This document shows, one piece after another, positions 33,115-41,081 of a stretch of 64,000 nucleotides of DNA; the stretch's first letter is position 1; each line of letters opens with the position of its first letter. The notes beneath the pieces were generated by a model, which was given only the letters and a program-made list of their open reading frames with translations, had not been told where the DNA came from and searched no databases. The DNA is from Streptomyces atratus (GTDB lineage: Bacteria; Actinomycetota; Actinomycetes; Streptomycetales; Streptomycetaceae): assembly GCF_014648655.1 (NCBI RefSeq), contig NZ_BMRN01000021.1, forward strand, positions 1-64,000, written 5' to 3'. The position numbers and the translations under genes are program-made.

Positions 33115-35070
33115 ATGGGTATACGCACCCGCCGGGCAGCACTGATTTACCTGACGCTGCAAATCGGCACCACGATACTGGCGTTATGGCTCTCCAAGCA
33201 GCCGGAAGTGACCCCGCCGGCCGCGACTGTGGTGGCGCTGGCTCCTACCCTGCCGGGCGCGTTCCTGTCCTGGGTGGCGTACCGCTCCGACCGGGCGGAG
33301 GCGGCGGCGGACGTGGACCAGCGCGTCAGGGCGCTGGCCGCGCGGATCGCTCCGGCGGAGACCGAGCACCGGGCCCGACTGCTCGGTGAGGGCGGCCACC
33401 GCGTCGACACCGTCTTTCGCCACCGGCGTGAGCCCGCGAACAACGCCGCCGGGGCCGCGCCGGAGGGCCACCTCGCCGAAGCCGTGCGCTACTACCGGGA
33501 GCTATGCCCCGGACGCCTGGTCATCACGGGCGATCCGGGAGCGGGTAAGACACTTCTCGCCCTGGAGATCGTGCTCGGTCTGCTGGGCGACCGCCAGGAC
33601 ACCGACCCCGTACCGCTCCGGGTATCGCTTCGGGGCTGGGATCCGGCGGTGCCGTTCGAGAAGTGGTTCGCCGGCCGGCTCGGCGCGTACGGGATCGACG
33701 CCCATGAAGCACGCGCACTGATCAGGCAACGCCGCGTGCTGCCCGTTCTGGACGGCCTCGACGAGATGGACAGCGGCCCCGCGGCCGGCGGACGCCGATG
33801 TGCCGTTCGTGCCCTGGCTCAGCTCAACGCGTACCAGGATCACGCCGGCAGCGGCCCGCTCGTCCTCGTCTGCCGGACAGCCCCGTACCGCGAGCTGGCC
33901 GGGATGGAGATGCGCTTGCGCGAGGCCGCCCGTGTCGAGATCGCCGCTGTCATTGCCACGCAGGCCACGGCCTACCTCACCGCACGGTGCACGGACCCGG
34001 CCCGGTGGGCATCGGTGCTGGAGCAGTTGGCGAGTACCGCGGACAGTCCTCTCGCGCGGGTGCTGAGCACCCCTGCGTGGCTGAATGTGGCTGCCACCGT
34101 GTACGAGGAGCGCGACCCGGACACCATGGCGCACCTGCGTCATCCGTCCGATCTGCTCGCTTTCTCCACCGTCGACGAGATCTACGCGCATCTCACCGCC
34201 CATGCCCCCGCAGGGACGGTCCACGGCGCGGCCTCGCCCGCCCGACGGCTCGGCATGAGGCCGTCGGGAACCCGGCGGATCGCGCTCGTCGGGGCAGTAC
34301 TGCTGGCGGCAGTGGTGACCGCGGGGGTGCTCATCGCGCCACAGACACAGGGAGGGAACAGCACGGCGTCCACACCGGCACCGGAACCGGGAGCCCCGAC
34401 ACGGGTTGACGAGCGGAAGGGCCACCACCCCGCTCTGTCCGCGACGGTCCTGGCCGATCCGCCGGTCACCGGGCTGGTTTCGGAACGGCGCGTGACCAGT
34501 GCGGCGGACGAAGCGGCCCTCGGGCGCATGATGTCGGACAGAGCAGGAGCCGACGCCGTGCTCCGGCGGCTGCACGTGGCTCGCGCGGGCTCCGCCGTGT
34601 ACAAGCTGACCGTCACGAACGTCTCCGGGCGACCCGTGCGGGTCACCGATGTCACCCCTGTCGTGACGCGTCGGACCGCACCCGTGCACGCCACGAGTCT
34701 GTCGCCCTTCGGCGGCAGCGGCGGTACGATCCCTGTCGACCTCGATCTCGATGTGCGGTTTCCGCAGTTCACGCGGAACGGCAAGCCCTATTTCGACGCC
34801 TCGTCACGCACCCTCAAGCCTGGCGAGGCATTCGATTTGTCGGTCGATTCGCATACGAGCAGGTACTACGTCGAGTACCACGTGCGCATCGATGCCGTGG
34901 ACGCGCACGGGAACCGGATCACTCTCGACGTGCCCGATCCTGACGACGTGTTCGGAGCTTTCCGCGTATCAGGGGTGCTGCCGGATTCCGAGTACACCGA
35001 CCGGTGGACAACGAAAGAGTCGAAGACCAGTGCTGTACTGGGGTGGAAACGTGATCGCGCGAAGCGATAG
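33115..35070 (+). CDS. Membrane NACHT NTPase fused to an extracytoplasmic domain (contains a TTA codon)
   Basis: A 651-residue chimera. Two spans at about 9-26 and 35-55 precede a cytoplasmic NACHT-type STAND NTPase: HRREPANNAAGAAPEGHL (103-120), Walker A GDPGAGKT (139-146), Walker B VLPVLDGLDEMD (208-219) and VCRTAPYRE (252-260). Streptomyces NACHT proteins of this type normally continue with helical and multi-span regions; here the NACHT part stops near residue 370, a third span follows (389-409), then a Ser/Thr/Pro linker and a ~230-residue beta-rich exodomain (YKLTVTNVSGRPVRVTDV...LKPGEAFDLSV). Codon 24 (33184-33186) is TTA, so translation needs bldA. I chose the ATG at 33115, nine bases after AGGAAG; 33106 leaves no spacing. 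Role unknown; signal transduction or defence are possible. Confidence 0.82.
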   Translation: MGIRTRRAALIYLTLQIGTTILALWLSKQPEVTPPAATVVALAPTLPGAFLSWVAYRSDRAEAAADVDQRVRALAARIAPAETEHRARLLGEGGHRVDTVFRHRREPANNAAGAAPEGHLAEAVRYYRELCPGRLVITGDPGAGKTLLALEIVLGLLGDRQDTDPVPLRVSLRGWDPAVPFEKWFAGRLGAYGIDAHEARALIRQRRVLPVLDGLDEMDSGPAAGGRRCAVRALAQLNAYQDHAGSGPLVLVCRTAPYRELAGMEMRLREAARVEIAAVIATQATAYLTARCTDPARWASVLEQLASTADSPLARVLSTPAWLNVAATVYEERDPDTMAHLRHPSDLLAFSTVDEIYAHLTAHAPAGTVHGAASPARRLGMRPSGTRRIALVGAVLLAAVVTAGVLIAPQTQGGNSTASTPAPEPGAPTRVDERKGHHPALSATVLADPPVTGLVSERRVTSAADEAALGRMMSDRAGADAVLRRLHVARAGSAVYKLTVTNVSGRPVRVTDVTPVVTRRTAPVHATSLSPFGGSGGTIPVDLDLDVRFPQFTRNGKPYFDASSRTLKPGEAFDLSVDSHTSRYYVEYHVRIDAVDAHGNRITLDVPDPDDVFGAFRVSGVLPDSEYTDRWTTKESKTSAVLGWKRDRAKR

Positions 35071-35160
35071 GCGGGACCGGCTTCTCAGACATCGCTCATC
35101 TACGGCTATTAATCTCCGGCCCCGGAAGGATCAGAAAGAGCTGCGGAGAGGGGTACGGAC

Positions 35161-35727
35161 GTGGGGCGCGGAGCGCAGTCGCTGGCGAGGGTGGCCGTGA
35201 TCGTACGGGCCGGAGCCGCACCGCTGTGGTGGCCGGGGCTGCTCGCCACGGCGATCGGTGCACTGGTGCCGGGGCTCACCGGACGCCGGATCGGGCTGCT
35301 GGCCGGAGCGGCGCTGTTCCTGGTCACCGCGGCCGTGGTGGCGCTCGTACGCGGCCGGCGGTACGCGGAACTGGCCAGGGGCGCCACCCGCGCCGGGCGG
35401 TCCGATTTTCTTCAGGACCGGGCCGTGACCGTTCGCAACTGGCGACGCGGGCACCGGTGGTGGCTGCTCGGGGCGTTCCTCGTAGCGGTGGCGAGCGCGT
35501 TCCTGCTGCCCGGGGCCGGCGGGATGGTGCTCGCGGGCGCGGGGGCCGGACTCTGGATCAAGGCCACCAGGATCGGGCAGCGCGAGCGCCGGGACGACAC
35601 CCTGTACTGGGTGCGGACCGACTGGGTGGAGCGCGGACGGCCCGCGGGCAAGCAGGTGAAGGGGTATCGGACGACCGGGCCGATGGCGGGCGACGCCGCG
35701 CCCGGCGGGGCGCGGCGCCGGCGCTGA
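35161..35727 (+). CDS. Hypothetical membrane protein
   Basis: A 188-residue protein with four predicted spans in two pairs (WWPGLLATAIGALVPGL and IGLLAGAALFLVTAAVVALV; then WWLLGAFLVAVASAFLL and GMVLAGAGAGLWIKA), a basic loop between them, and an ~50-residue hydrophilic C terminus with DTLYWVRTDWVERGR. The GTG start at 35161 is preceded by GAGAGGGG. It follows the NACHT gene by 90 bp on the same strand and may be cotranscribed. It is convergent with the roadblock cluster. No family recognised. Confidence 0.7.
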   Translation: MGRGAQSLARVAVIVRAGAAPLWWPGLLATAIGALVPGLTGRRIGLLAGAALFLVTAAVVALVRGRRYAELARGATRAGRSDFLQDRAVTVRNWRRGHRWWLLGAFLVAVASAFLLPGAGGMVLAGAGAGLWIKATRIGQRERRDDTLYWVRTDWVERGRPAGKQVKGYRTTGPMAGDAAPGGARRRR

Positions 35728-35737
35728 GGCCGCCGGG

Positions 35738-36112
35738 TCAGACCTCCAGCTCGGCCTCGATCCGCTTCAGCTGGTGGCGGGCCATGGCCAGGTTGGCGCG
35801 GCCCTTGTCCAGCACCAGGTACAGGAAGAGACCGTTGCTGCCGCGGGCCTTGAGCAGCCGGATCAGGTGGTACTGACCGCCGAGCGTGATCAGAACGTCC
35901 TCGATCTCGTCCTGGAGGCCGAGGTGCTCCATCGTGCGGAGCTTGGCGCGTACGACATCGGTGTTGCCCGCGGCCGCGACCTCCAGGTTGAAGTCCTTGC
36001 CGCCGCCGAGGGTGCCCAGCGCCATTCCGCTGGTGTAGTCGACGAGGGCGACACCGAGGGTGCCCTCGATGGACGTCATCGCTTCCTTCAGTGACGCTTC
36101 GGTGTTCGCCAT
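35738..36112 (-). CDS. Roadblock/LC7 domain protein (third in cluster)
   Basis: A 124-residue single-domain roadblock/LC7 protein with the alternating fold seen in MglB and CvnB: ANTEASLKEAMTSIEG, GVALVDYTSGMALG, the helix NTDVVRAKLRTMEHL and the last strands YHLIRLLKARGSNGLFLYLVLDKGR. Such proteins dimerise and commonly regulate Ras-like GTPases. It is the last of four leftward genes (37879 to 35738), 68 bp after the previous roadblock gene. No GTPase, sensor kinase or DUF742 gene accompanies it, unlike a conservon. It has no TTA codon. Confidence 0.85.
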   Translation of the reverse strand: MANTEASLKEAMTSIEGTLGVALVDYTSGMALGTLGGGKDFNLEVAAAGNTDVVRAKLRTMEHLGLQDEIEDVLITLGGQYHLIRLLKARGSNGLFLYLVLDKGRANLAMARHQLKRIEAELEV

Positions 36113-36180
36113 GAGTGCTCGTTCCTTTCCTGGCCGGCCGGGACGACCGGATCCGTGGGTTGTTTCCGGGGTGGGTGGTG

Positions 36181-36645
36181 TTACGTGCGGTGAGGCAGCG
36201 GTCCGGGCTGTGCCGGACGCTGCTCGGGGGCGCGGGCCGCGGGCGCCGGCTGTGCGGCGCGTTCCAGTGCGGTGTCGACCAGTGCGCCGATACGGGTGCC
36301 CGCCCGGCGGCCCTCCAGATGGAGCCTGCCGACGTTGATCCGGTCCTCGGCCAGCAGCGTGAGGACGGCCGAGGAGCCTGCGGCGTACGTCGCGATGTAG
36401 CCGGTCTCGCCCCGTACGAGAAGTTCACGGAAGCCGCCCCGGCCGGTCGCGTCCGCCATCCGGATCGCGACGCCGAGCGCGGCCGCGGTCAGTGCGGCGA
36501 CGCCCTCCGCCTCCACGCCCGGGGTGTCATGGGCCAGGACGAGACCGTCGGTGCTGGCCGCCAGGGCGCCGGAGAGGAGCGGGACCCTGGCCCGTAACCG
36601 CTGGAGCTCGGCCAGGACCTCCTGTACTTCGGCCTCGGGCACCAT
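36181..36645 (-). CDS. Roadblock/LC7 domain protein (second in cluster, contains a TTA codon)
   Basis: A 154-residue roadblock/LC7 protein. The fold begins EVLAELQRLRARVPLLSGALAASTDGLVLAH (in part) and continues through VAALTAAALGVAIRM, LLVRGETGYIATYAAGSSAVLTLL and INVGRLHLEGRRAGTRIG. After about residue 135 there is a Pro/Ala/Gln-rich tail (RAPEQRPAQPGPLPHRT). The ATG at 36645 has GGGAGGAG upstream, so the much longer open frame to 37833 is not the gene. Codon 17 (36597-36595, minus strand) is TTA. It lies 38 bp after the DUF4388 gene. Confidence 0.85.
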   Translation of the reverse strand: MVPEAEVQEVLAELQRLRARVPLLSGALAASTDGLVLAHDTPGVEAEGVAALTAAALGVAIRMADATGRGGFRELLVRGETGYIATYAAGSSAVLTLLAEDRINVGRLHLEGRRAGTRIGALVDTALERAAQPAPAARAPEQRPAQPGPLPHRT

Positions 36646-36683
36646 CAGCTGTCTCCTCCCGGCACGCTGTCTGAGCGCGCGTA

Positions 36684-37460
36684 TCACAGGGCCTCCAATG
36701 CGTCTCGGAGCCGGCGCAGCAGGGCGACGTCGGGGTCGGCCGTGACCTCGGGAAGTGCGACCCGGCCGGGGGCGGTCGCGGCCGGCAGCTCCCGTACCGC
36801 TTCGACCAGTCCGGCCGCGGCCAGGCGCCGCAGACCGACCAGTACGTGGAACGCCGGCCTGCCCAGCTCCTGGGCGATGTCCGATGCGGTACGCACCCCG
36901 TTCACGAGATCGAGCACGCGGCGCCGGGCCGGCGGAACGGGTGCGTCGACGGGACGGGCCGTCCGTACGAGCGGTGCGCTGTCGCCCGCCGCGTCGGGCC
37001 AGATCCGCTCCAGCAGCTCCCGGCGCCGGAGCGTCTCGCGCTGCACGGCATCGACGGGGACGGGGCGGACGGGGCCGATCCAATGGGAGACCCCGTAGCG
37101 GAACCGGGCCGGGGTCCGGGTGGGTGCGAGCGCGAAGAACGCCGCGTCGTAGAGCGCGCCGAGGTGGCACAGCTCCAGCGCGCCGCCCGGCACCCGCCCG
37201 CTGTCCACCAGATAGCGGCCGACCCGCTGCCCGGCGCCCGCCCTGGCGACCGCCTCCCACCAGCCGTCGCGGTGCAGGCCGCCGCCCGTGGTGAGCAGGA
37301 CGTCTATACCGGGCGTCGCCGGGCTCTCGGCGTGGACCACCTGACCCTCGGCGAGATAGAGGGTGCCGCGGTCGCGCATCAGGGCGCCGGTGGCACGCTC
37401 GTCGGCGAGGCGCTGCAGCATGGGCGAGAGGGCCGTGACCGGAGCGGGGGCGGTTCTCAT
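36684..37460 (-). CDS. DUF4388 domain protein with winged-helix-like C terminus
   Basis: A 258-residue soluble protein. The N-terminal ~100 residues resemble DUF4388 (PATAN-type): LSPMLQRLADERATGALMR, GTLYLAEGQVVHAESP and GWWEAVARAGAG. Residues ~175-225 (RRRVLDLVNGVRTASDIAQELGRPAFHVLVGLRRLAAAGLVE, in part) look like a winged helix. DUF4388 proteins occur with two-component and GTPase signalling in myxobacteria and actinobacteria. The start overlaps the stop of the upstream roadblock gene (ATGA, 37457-37460), showing translational coupling. No TTA codon seen. Confidence 0.8.
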   Translation of the reverse strand: MRTAPAPVTALSPMLQRLADERATGALMRDRGTLYLAEGQVVHAESPATPGIDVLLTTGGGLHRDGWWEAVARAGAGQRVGRYLVDSGRVPGGALELCHLGALYDAAFFALAPTRTPARFRYGVSHWIGPVRPVPVDAVQRETLRRRELLERIWPDAAGDSAPLVRTARPVDAPVPPARRRVLDLVNGVRTASDIAQELGRPAFHVLVGLRRLAAAGLVEAVRELPAATAPGRVALPEVTADPDVALLRRLRDALEAL

Positions 37461-37879
37461 GCAAGGACCAGCCGCTCGGCCGTCTCGCCCAGCCGTATCC
37501 GGGCGAGGGCCAGATTGCCCTCCGCGCGGTCGAGCCACAGATGGACGAAGACGCTGCTGTCGAAGGCCGTCTCGACGAAACGGAGGATGTGGTACCCGGC
37601 GCGGGTGGTGACGATGACGTCCTCCACCGGCGGCGGCGCTCCCGCAACGGCCTTTTCCGGTAACGCGGTTGACGGTCCGGTGGCCCCCAGCGCGAAGGCC
37701 GGCTGCTCGGCCGCCATCCTCGCGACCTCGGCCGTCTCCGCAGCGGTGGCCTCATGATCGCCGTTGGGCGATTCGCCGATGGTGCCAAGGGCGAGGCCGC
37801 TCGTCCAGTCGACCACCGCGGCGCCGCGGGCACCGGGCAGCCTCATGACTTCGAGCAGGCACTCGTCGATTCCGGGCAC
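37457..37879 (-). CDS. Roadblock/LC7 domain protein (first in cluster, contains a TTA codon)
   Basis: A 140-residue roadblock/LC7-type protein: GIDECLLEVMRLPGARGAAVVDWTSGLALGTIG (in part), helix ETAEVARMAAEQPAFAL, then DVIVTTRAGYHILRFVETAFDSSVFVHLWLDRA and LALARIRLGETAERLVLA. I chose the GTG at 37879 because of a strong GGGAGGGGAG just upstream; an ORF to 38059 lacks such a site. Codon 73 (37663-37661, minus strand) is TTA. It is the first gene of the four-gene leftward unit and is divergent from the hut operon (260 bp between starts). Confidence 0.82.
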   Translation of the reverse strand: MPGIDECLLEVMRLPGARGAAVVDWTSGLALGTIGESPNGDHEATAAETAEVARMAAEQPAFALGATGPSTALPEKAVAGAPPPVEDVIVTTRAGYHILRFVETAFDSSVFVHLWLDRAEGNLALARIRLGETAERLVLA

Positions 37880-38072
37880 GCGCACTCCCCTCCCGACGTG
37901 GCGTACGGCTGTGACCCAGAGGCTACGCAACGTGCTCGCGCCAGGTGGAAGTTCTGGCATTTTCCATAGGTACATGCGCAAGGGATCTTCGAAGCGTGTA
38001 TTGGAGGTGCGCCGGGGCGCCCTGCGCGCGGGGCGGCCGGGTGCTGTTCGGCCGGCCATTGGCGCGGGGCTG

Positions 38073-38101
38073 TTGACTACGAGTATTCAGGCCGCCAGGA
38101 T
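38073..38101 (+). promoter_or_regulatory. Promoter of the hut operon
   Basis: TTGACT (38073-38078), a 17-bp spacer and CAGGAT (38096-38101) are close to the HrdB consensus. The predicted start near 38108 leaves about 32 bases before the hutU ATG. No operator symmetry is obvious around it. Confidence 0.6.
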
Positions 38102-38139
38102 GTGAATAGAAGATTTACAAGTTGCGAGGAGGCATCGCC

Positions 38140-39798
38140 ATGTCAGGACCCCGCCCCGTACGGGCACCGCGCGGTACGGAACTGAGCGCCCTGGGATGGC
38201 AGCAGGAGGCCGCCCTGCGCATGCTGCAGAACAACCTCGACCCCGAGGTCGCCGAGCACCCCGACAAGCTCGTCGTCTACGGCGGCACCGGCAAGGCGGC
38301 CCGCGACTGGCGCTCGTTCGACGCGATGGTGCGCACGCTGCGGACGCTCAAGCAGGACGAGACGATGCTCGTCCAGTCCGGGCGTCCGGTCGGCGTCATG
38401 CAGACGCACGAGTGGGCGCCGCGCGTACTGATCGCCAACTCCAACCTGGTGGGCGACTGGGCGAACTGGGAGGAGTTCCGTCGCCTGGAGGCGCTCGGGC
38501 TCACCATGTACGGCCAGATGACCGCCGGGTCGTGGATCTACATCGGTACGCAGGGCATCCTGCAGGGCACGTACGAGACGTTCGCCGCCGTCGCGGCGAA
38601 GAAGTTCAACGGGACGCTGGCCGGCACGATCACGCTGACCGCCGGACTCGGCGGCATGGGCGGCGCCCAGCCGCTCGCCGTGACCATGAACGACGGTGTC
38701 GCGATCTGTATCGACTGCGACCCGCGCGCCATCGAGCGCCGGATCGAGCACCGCTACCTGGATGTGCGCGCCGACTCCCTGGAGCACGCGCTCCAGCTGG
38801 CCACCGAGGCCCGGGACGCCCGCAAGCCGCTCTCCATCGGTCTGCTGGGCAACGCGGCGGAGCTGCTGCCGCGGATGCTCGCCGAGGGCGCACCGATCGA
38901 CATCGTCACCGACCAGACCAGCGCGCACGACCCGCTCGCGTACCTCCCGCTCGGTGTCGACTTCGACGACATGGCCTCGTACGCCGCCGAGAAGCCCGCC
39001 GACTTCACACAGCGCGCGCGGGAGTCGATGGCCAAGCACGTCGAGGCGATGGTCGGCTTCATGGACGCCGGGGCCGAGGTCTTCGACTACGGCAACTCGA
39101 TCCGCGGCGAGGCCCGGCTCGCGGGCTACGACCGGGCATTCGACTTCCCCGGGTTCGTCCCCGCGTACATCCGGCCACTGTTCTGCGAGGGCAAGGGCCC
39201 GTTCCGCTGGGCCGCACTGTCCGGCGAGGCGTCGGACATCCACAAGACCGACAAGGCGATGCTCGAACTCTTCCCGGAGAACGAGTCCCTGCACCGGTGG
39301 ATCAAAATGGCCGGCGAACGCGTCCACTTCCAGGGACTGCCCGCCCGGATCTGCTGGCTCGGTTACGGCGAGCGCGACCGGGCCGGCGAGCGGTTCAACG
39401 ACATGGTGGCCTCCGGCGAGCTGGCCGCTCCGCTGGCCATCGGGCGCGACCACCTGGACTGCGGCTCCGTGGCCTCCCCGTACCGGGAGACCGAGGCCAT
39501 GCTCGACGGGTCCGACGCGATCGCCGACTGGCCGCTGCTGAACGCCATGGTCAATGTGGCGTCCGGCGCCTCCTGGGTCTCCATCCACCACGGCGGCGGC
39601 GTCGGGATGGGGCGCTCCATCCACGCCGGGCAGGTGACCGTCGCCGACGGCACGAAGCTGGCGGGCGAGAAGATCCGCCGGGTGCTCACCAACGACCCGG
39701 GCATGGGCGTCATCCGGCACGTCGACGCCGGGTACGACATCGCGGAGTCCGTCGCCGCGGACAAGGGCGTGCGCGTACCGATGACGGAGGGGCAGTGA
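38140..39798 (+). CDS. hutU: Urocanate hydratase
   Basis: A 552-residue NAD-dependent enzyme converting urocanate to imidazolone propionate, the second step of histidine breakdown. Strong family blocks include the NAD-binding GTLAGTITLTAGLGGMGGAQPLA (in part), CDPRAIERRIEHRYLD, DQTSAHDPL, and FQGLPARICWLGYGERDRAG, with the catalytic Cys region VTVADGT. Full family length. The ATG at 38140 has GAGGAGG at 38126-38132. The stop overlaps the next start (GTGA), beginning the hutU-M20-hutF-hutI operon. Histidase (hutH) is not in the window. Confidence 0.97.
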   Translation: MSGPRPVRAPRGTELSALGWQQEAALRMLQNNLDPEVAEHPDKLVVYGGTGKAARDWRSFDAMVRTLRTLKQDETMLVQSGRPVGVMQTHEWAPRVLIANSNLVGDWANWEEFRRLEALGLTMYGQMTAGSWIYIGTQGILQGTYETFAAVAAKKFNGTLAGTITLTAGLGGMGGAQPLAVTMNDGVAICIDCDPRAIERRIEHRYLDVRADSLEHALQLATEARDARKPLSIGLLGNAAELLPRMLAEGAPIDIVTDQTSAHDPLAYLPLGVDFDDMASYAAEKPADFTQRARESMAKHVEAMVGFMDAGAEVFDYGNSIRGEARLAGYDRAFDFPGFVPAYIRPLFCEGKGPFRWAALSGEASDIHKTDKAMLELFPENESLHRWIKMAGERVHFQGLPARICWLGYGERDRAGERFNDMVASGELAAPLAIGRDHLDCGSVASPYRETEAMLDGSDAIADWPLLNAMVNVASGASWVSIHHGGGVGMGRSIHAGQVTVADGTKLAGEKIRRVLTNDPGMGVIRHVDAGYDIAESVAADKGVRVPMTEGQ

Positions 39799-41081
39799 CC
39801 CGGGAGGACGGCGGTGGGGCAGTGACCCGGGAAAGGGACGGGGCCGGGGACGGCGCACCGTCGTTCCATGCCATGTGGCGCGAACTCCTGCCGGTCGGCC
39901 GGCATCAGGACAGCGGGGGCTACCGCCGCTACGCCTGGACCGGGGCCGATGCCGACTGCCGTGCCTGGTTCCGGGCGCAGGCCGAGGCGCGCGGGCTCAC
40001 CTACGAGGTCGACCGGAACGGCAATCAGTGGGCCTGGCTCGGTGACCCCCTCGCGGGGGACGCCGTAGTCACCGGATCGCATCTCGACTCCGTACCGGAC
40101 GGCGGCGCCTTCGACGGGCCGCTCGGTGTGGTCTCCTCCTTCGCCGCGCTCGACGAACTTCGCCGCAGGGGAGCGGAGTTCACCCGGCCGCTGGCCATCA
40201 GCAACTTCGGTGACGAGGAGGGGGCCCGCTTCGGGCTTGCCTGTGTGGGCTCCCGGCTCGCCGCCGGACAGCTGACCGTCGAGGCGGCACACCGGCTCCG
40301 CGACGGTGACGGCATCACCCTGCCGCAGGCCATGGAGGCGGCCGGATACGAACCCGACGCCATCGGCCCCGACCCCGAACGGCTGGCCCGGATCGGCGCG
40401 TTCGTCGAGCTCCATGTCGAGCAGGGGCGCGCCCTCGACCTCACCGGTGACCCGGTCGGCATTGCTTCCGCCATCTGGCCGCACGGGCGCTGGAGGTTCG
40501 ACTTCCGGGGCGAGGCCAACCACGCGGGCACCACCCGCCTGGTCGACCGGCGCGACCCGATGCTCACGTACGCCGAGACCGTGCTGGCCGCCCGCCGCGA
40601 GGCGGAGCTCGCCGGAGCCGTCGCCACCTTCGGCAAGATCAGCGTCGAGCCGAACGGTGTCAACGCCATCCCCTCCCTCGTCCGTGGCTGGCTCGACTCC
40701 CGCGCCGCCGACCAGGACCGCCTCGACGCCGTGGTCGGCGGCATCGAGCGGGCCGCCCGGGAACACGCCGAGCGGGCCGGGATCGACCTCGATGTCGTAC
40801 GGGAGTCCTTCACGCCCGTAGTGGAGTTCGAGCACGCCCTGCGTGACGAGCTCGGCAAGATCCTGACGGGCCGGGGCGACGCCGATCGCGCCGTACCCGT
40901 CCTGGGCACCGGCGCCGGACACGACGCGGGTATTTTGTCCGCTTCAGTCCCTACCGCCATGCTGTTCGTCCGGAACCCCACCGGGATCTCGCACTCGCCG
41001 GCCGAGTACGCCGCCGAGGACGACTGCGTGGCCGGGGTGATCGCTCTCGCCGATGTACTGGAAGGTCTCGCGTGCAGCTGA
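39795..41081 (+). CDS. M20-family amidohydrolase, probable N-formylglutamate deformylase (alternative form)
   Basis: A 428-residue metal-dependent hydrolase of the allantoate amidohydrolase/N-carbamoyl-amino-acid hydrolase type. Metal ligands are in TGSHLDSVPDGGAFDGPLGV (His, Asp), FGDEEGARFG (Glu pair), ELHVEQGRAL (His) and the late GAGHDAGILS (His). Sequence alone suggests an allantoate-like substrate, but its place between hutU and hutF implies it removes the formyl group from N-formylglutamate, the product of HutF, in place of HutG. Two in-frame GTG starts (39795, 39822) arise from a 27-bp duplication; I use the first, which overlaps the hutU stop. The next gene overlaps by 10 bp. Confidence 0.85.
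   Translation: MTREDGGGAVTRERDGAGDGAPSFHAMWRELLPVGRHQDSGGYRRYAWTGADADCRAWFRAQAEARGLTYEVDRNGNQWAWLGDPLAGDAVVTGSHLDSVPDGGAFDGPLGVVSSFAALDELRRRGAEFTRPLAISNFGDEEGARFGLACVGSRLAAGQLTVEAAHRLRDGDGITLPQAMEAAGYEPDAIGPDPERLARIGAFVELHVEQGRALDLTGDPVGIASAIWPHGRWRFDFRGEANHAGTTRLVDRRDPMLTYAETVLAARREAELAGAVATFGKISVEPNGVNAIPSLVRGWLDSRAADQDRLDAVVGGIERAAREHAERAGIDLDVVRESFTPVVEFEHALRDELGKILTGRGDADRAVPVLGTGAGHDAGILSASVPTAMLFVRNPTGISHSPAEYAAEDDCVAGVIALADVLEGLACS

Noticed and set aside
35738..37879. A conservon (cvnABCD) operon
   Set aside because: The order and content are wrong: three roadblock genes and a DUF4388 gene, with no histidine kinase-like, DUF742 or GTPase gene.
38196..39794. Long upstream extension of the M20 gene through hutU
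   Set aside because: That part is a shadow of hutU. The M20 family N terminus begins only after 39795, where a ribosome binding site exists.
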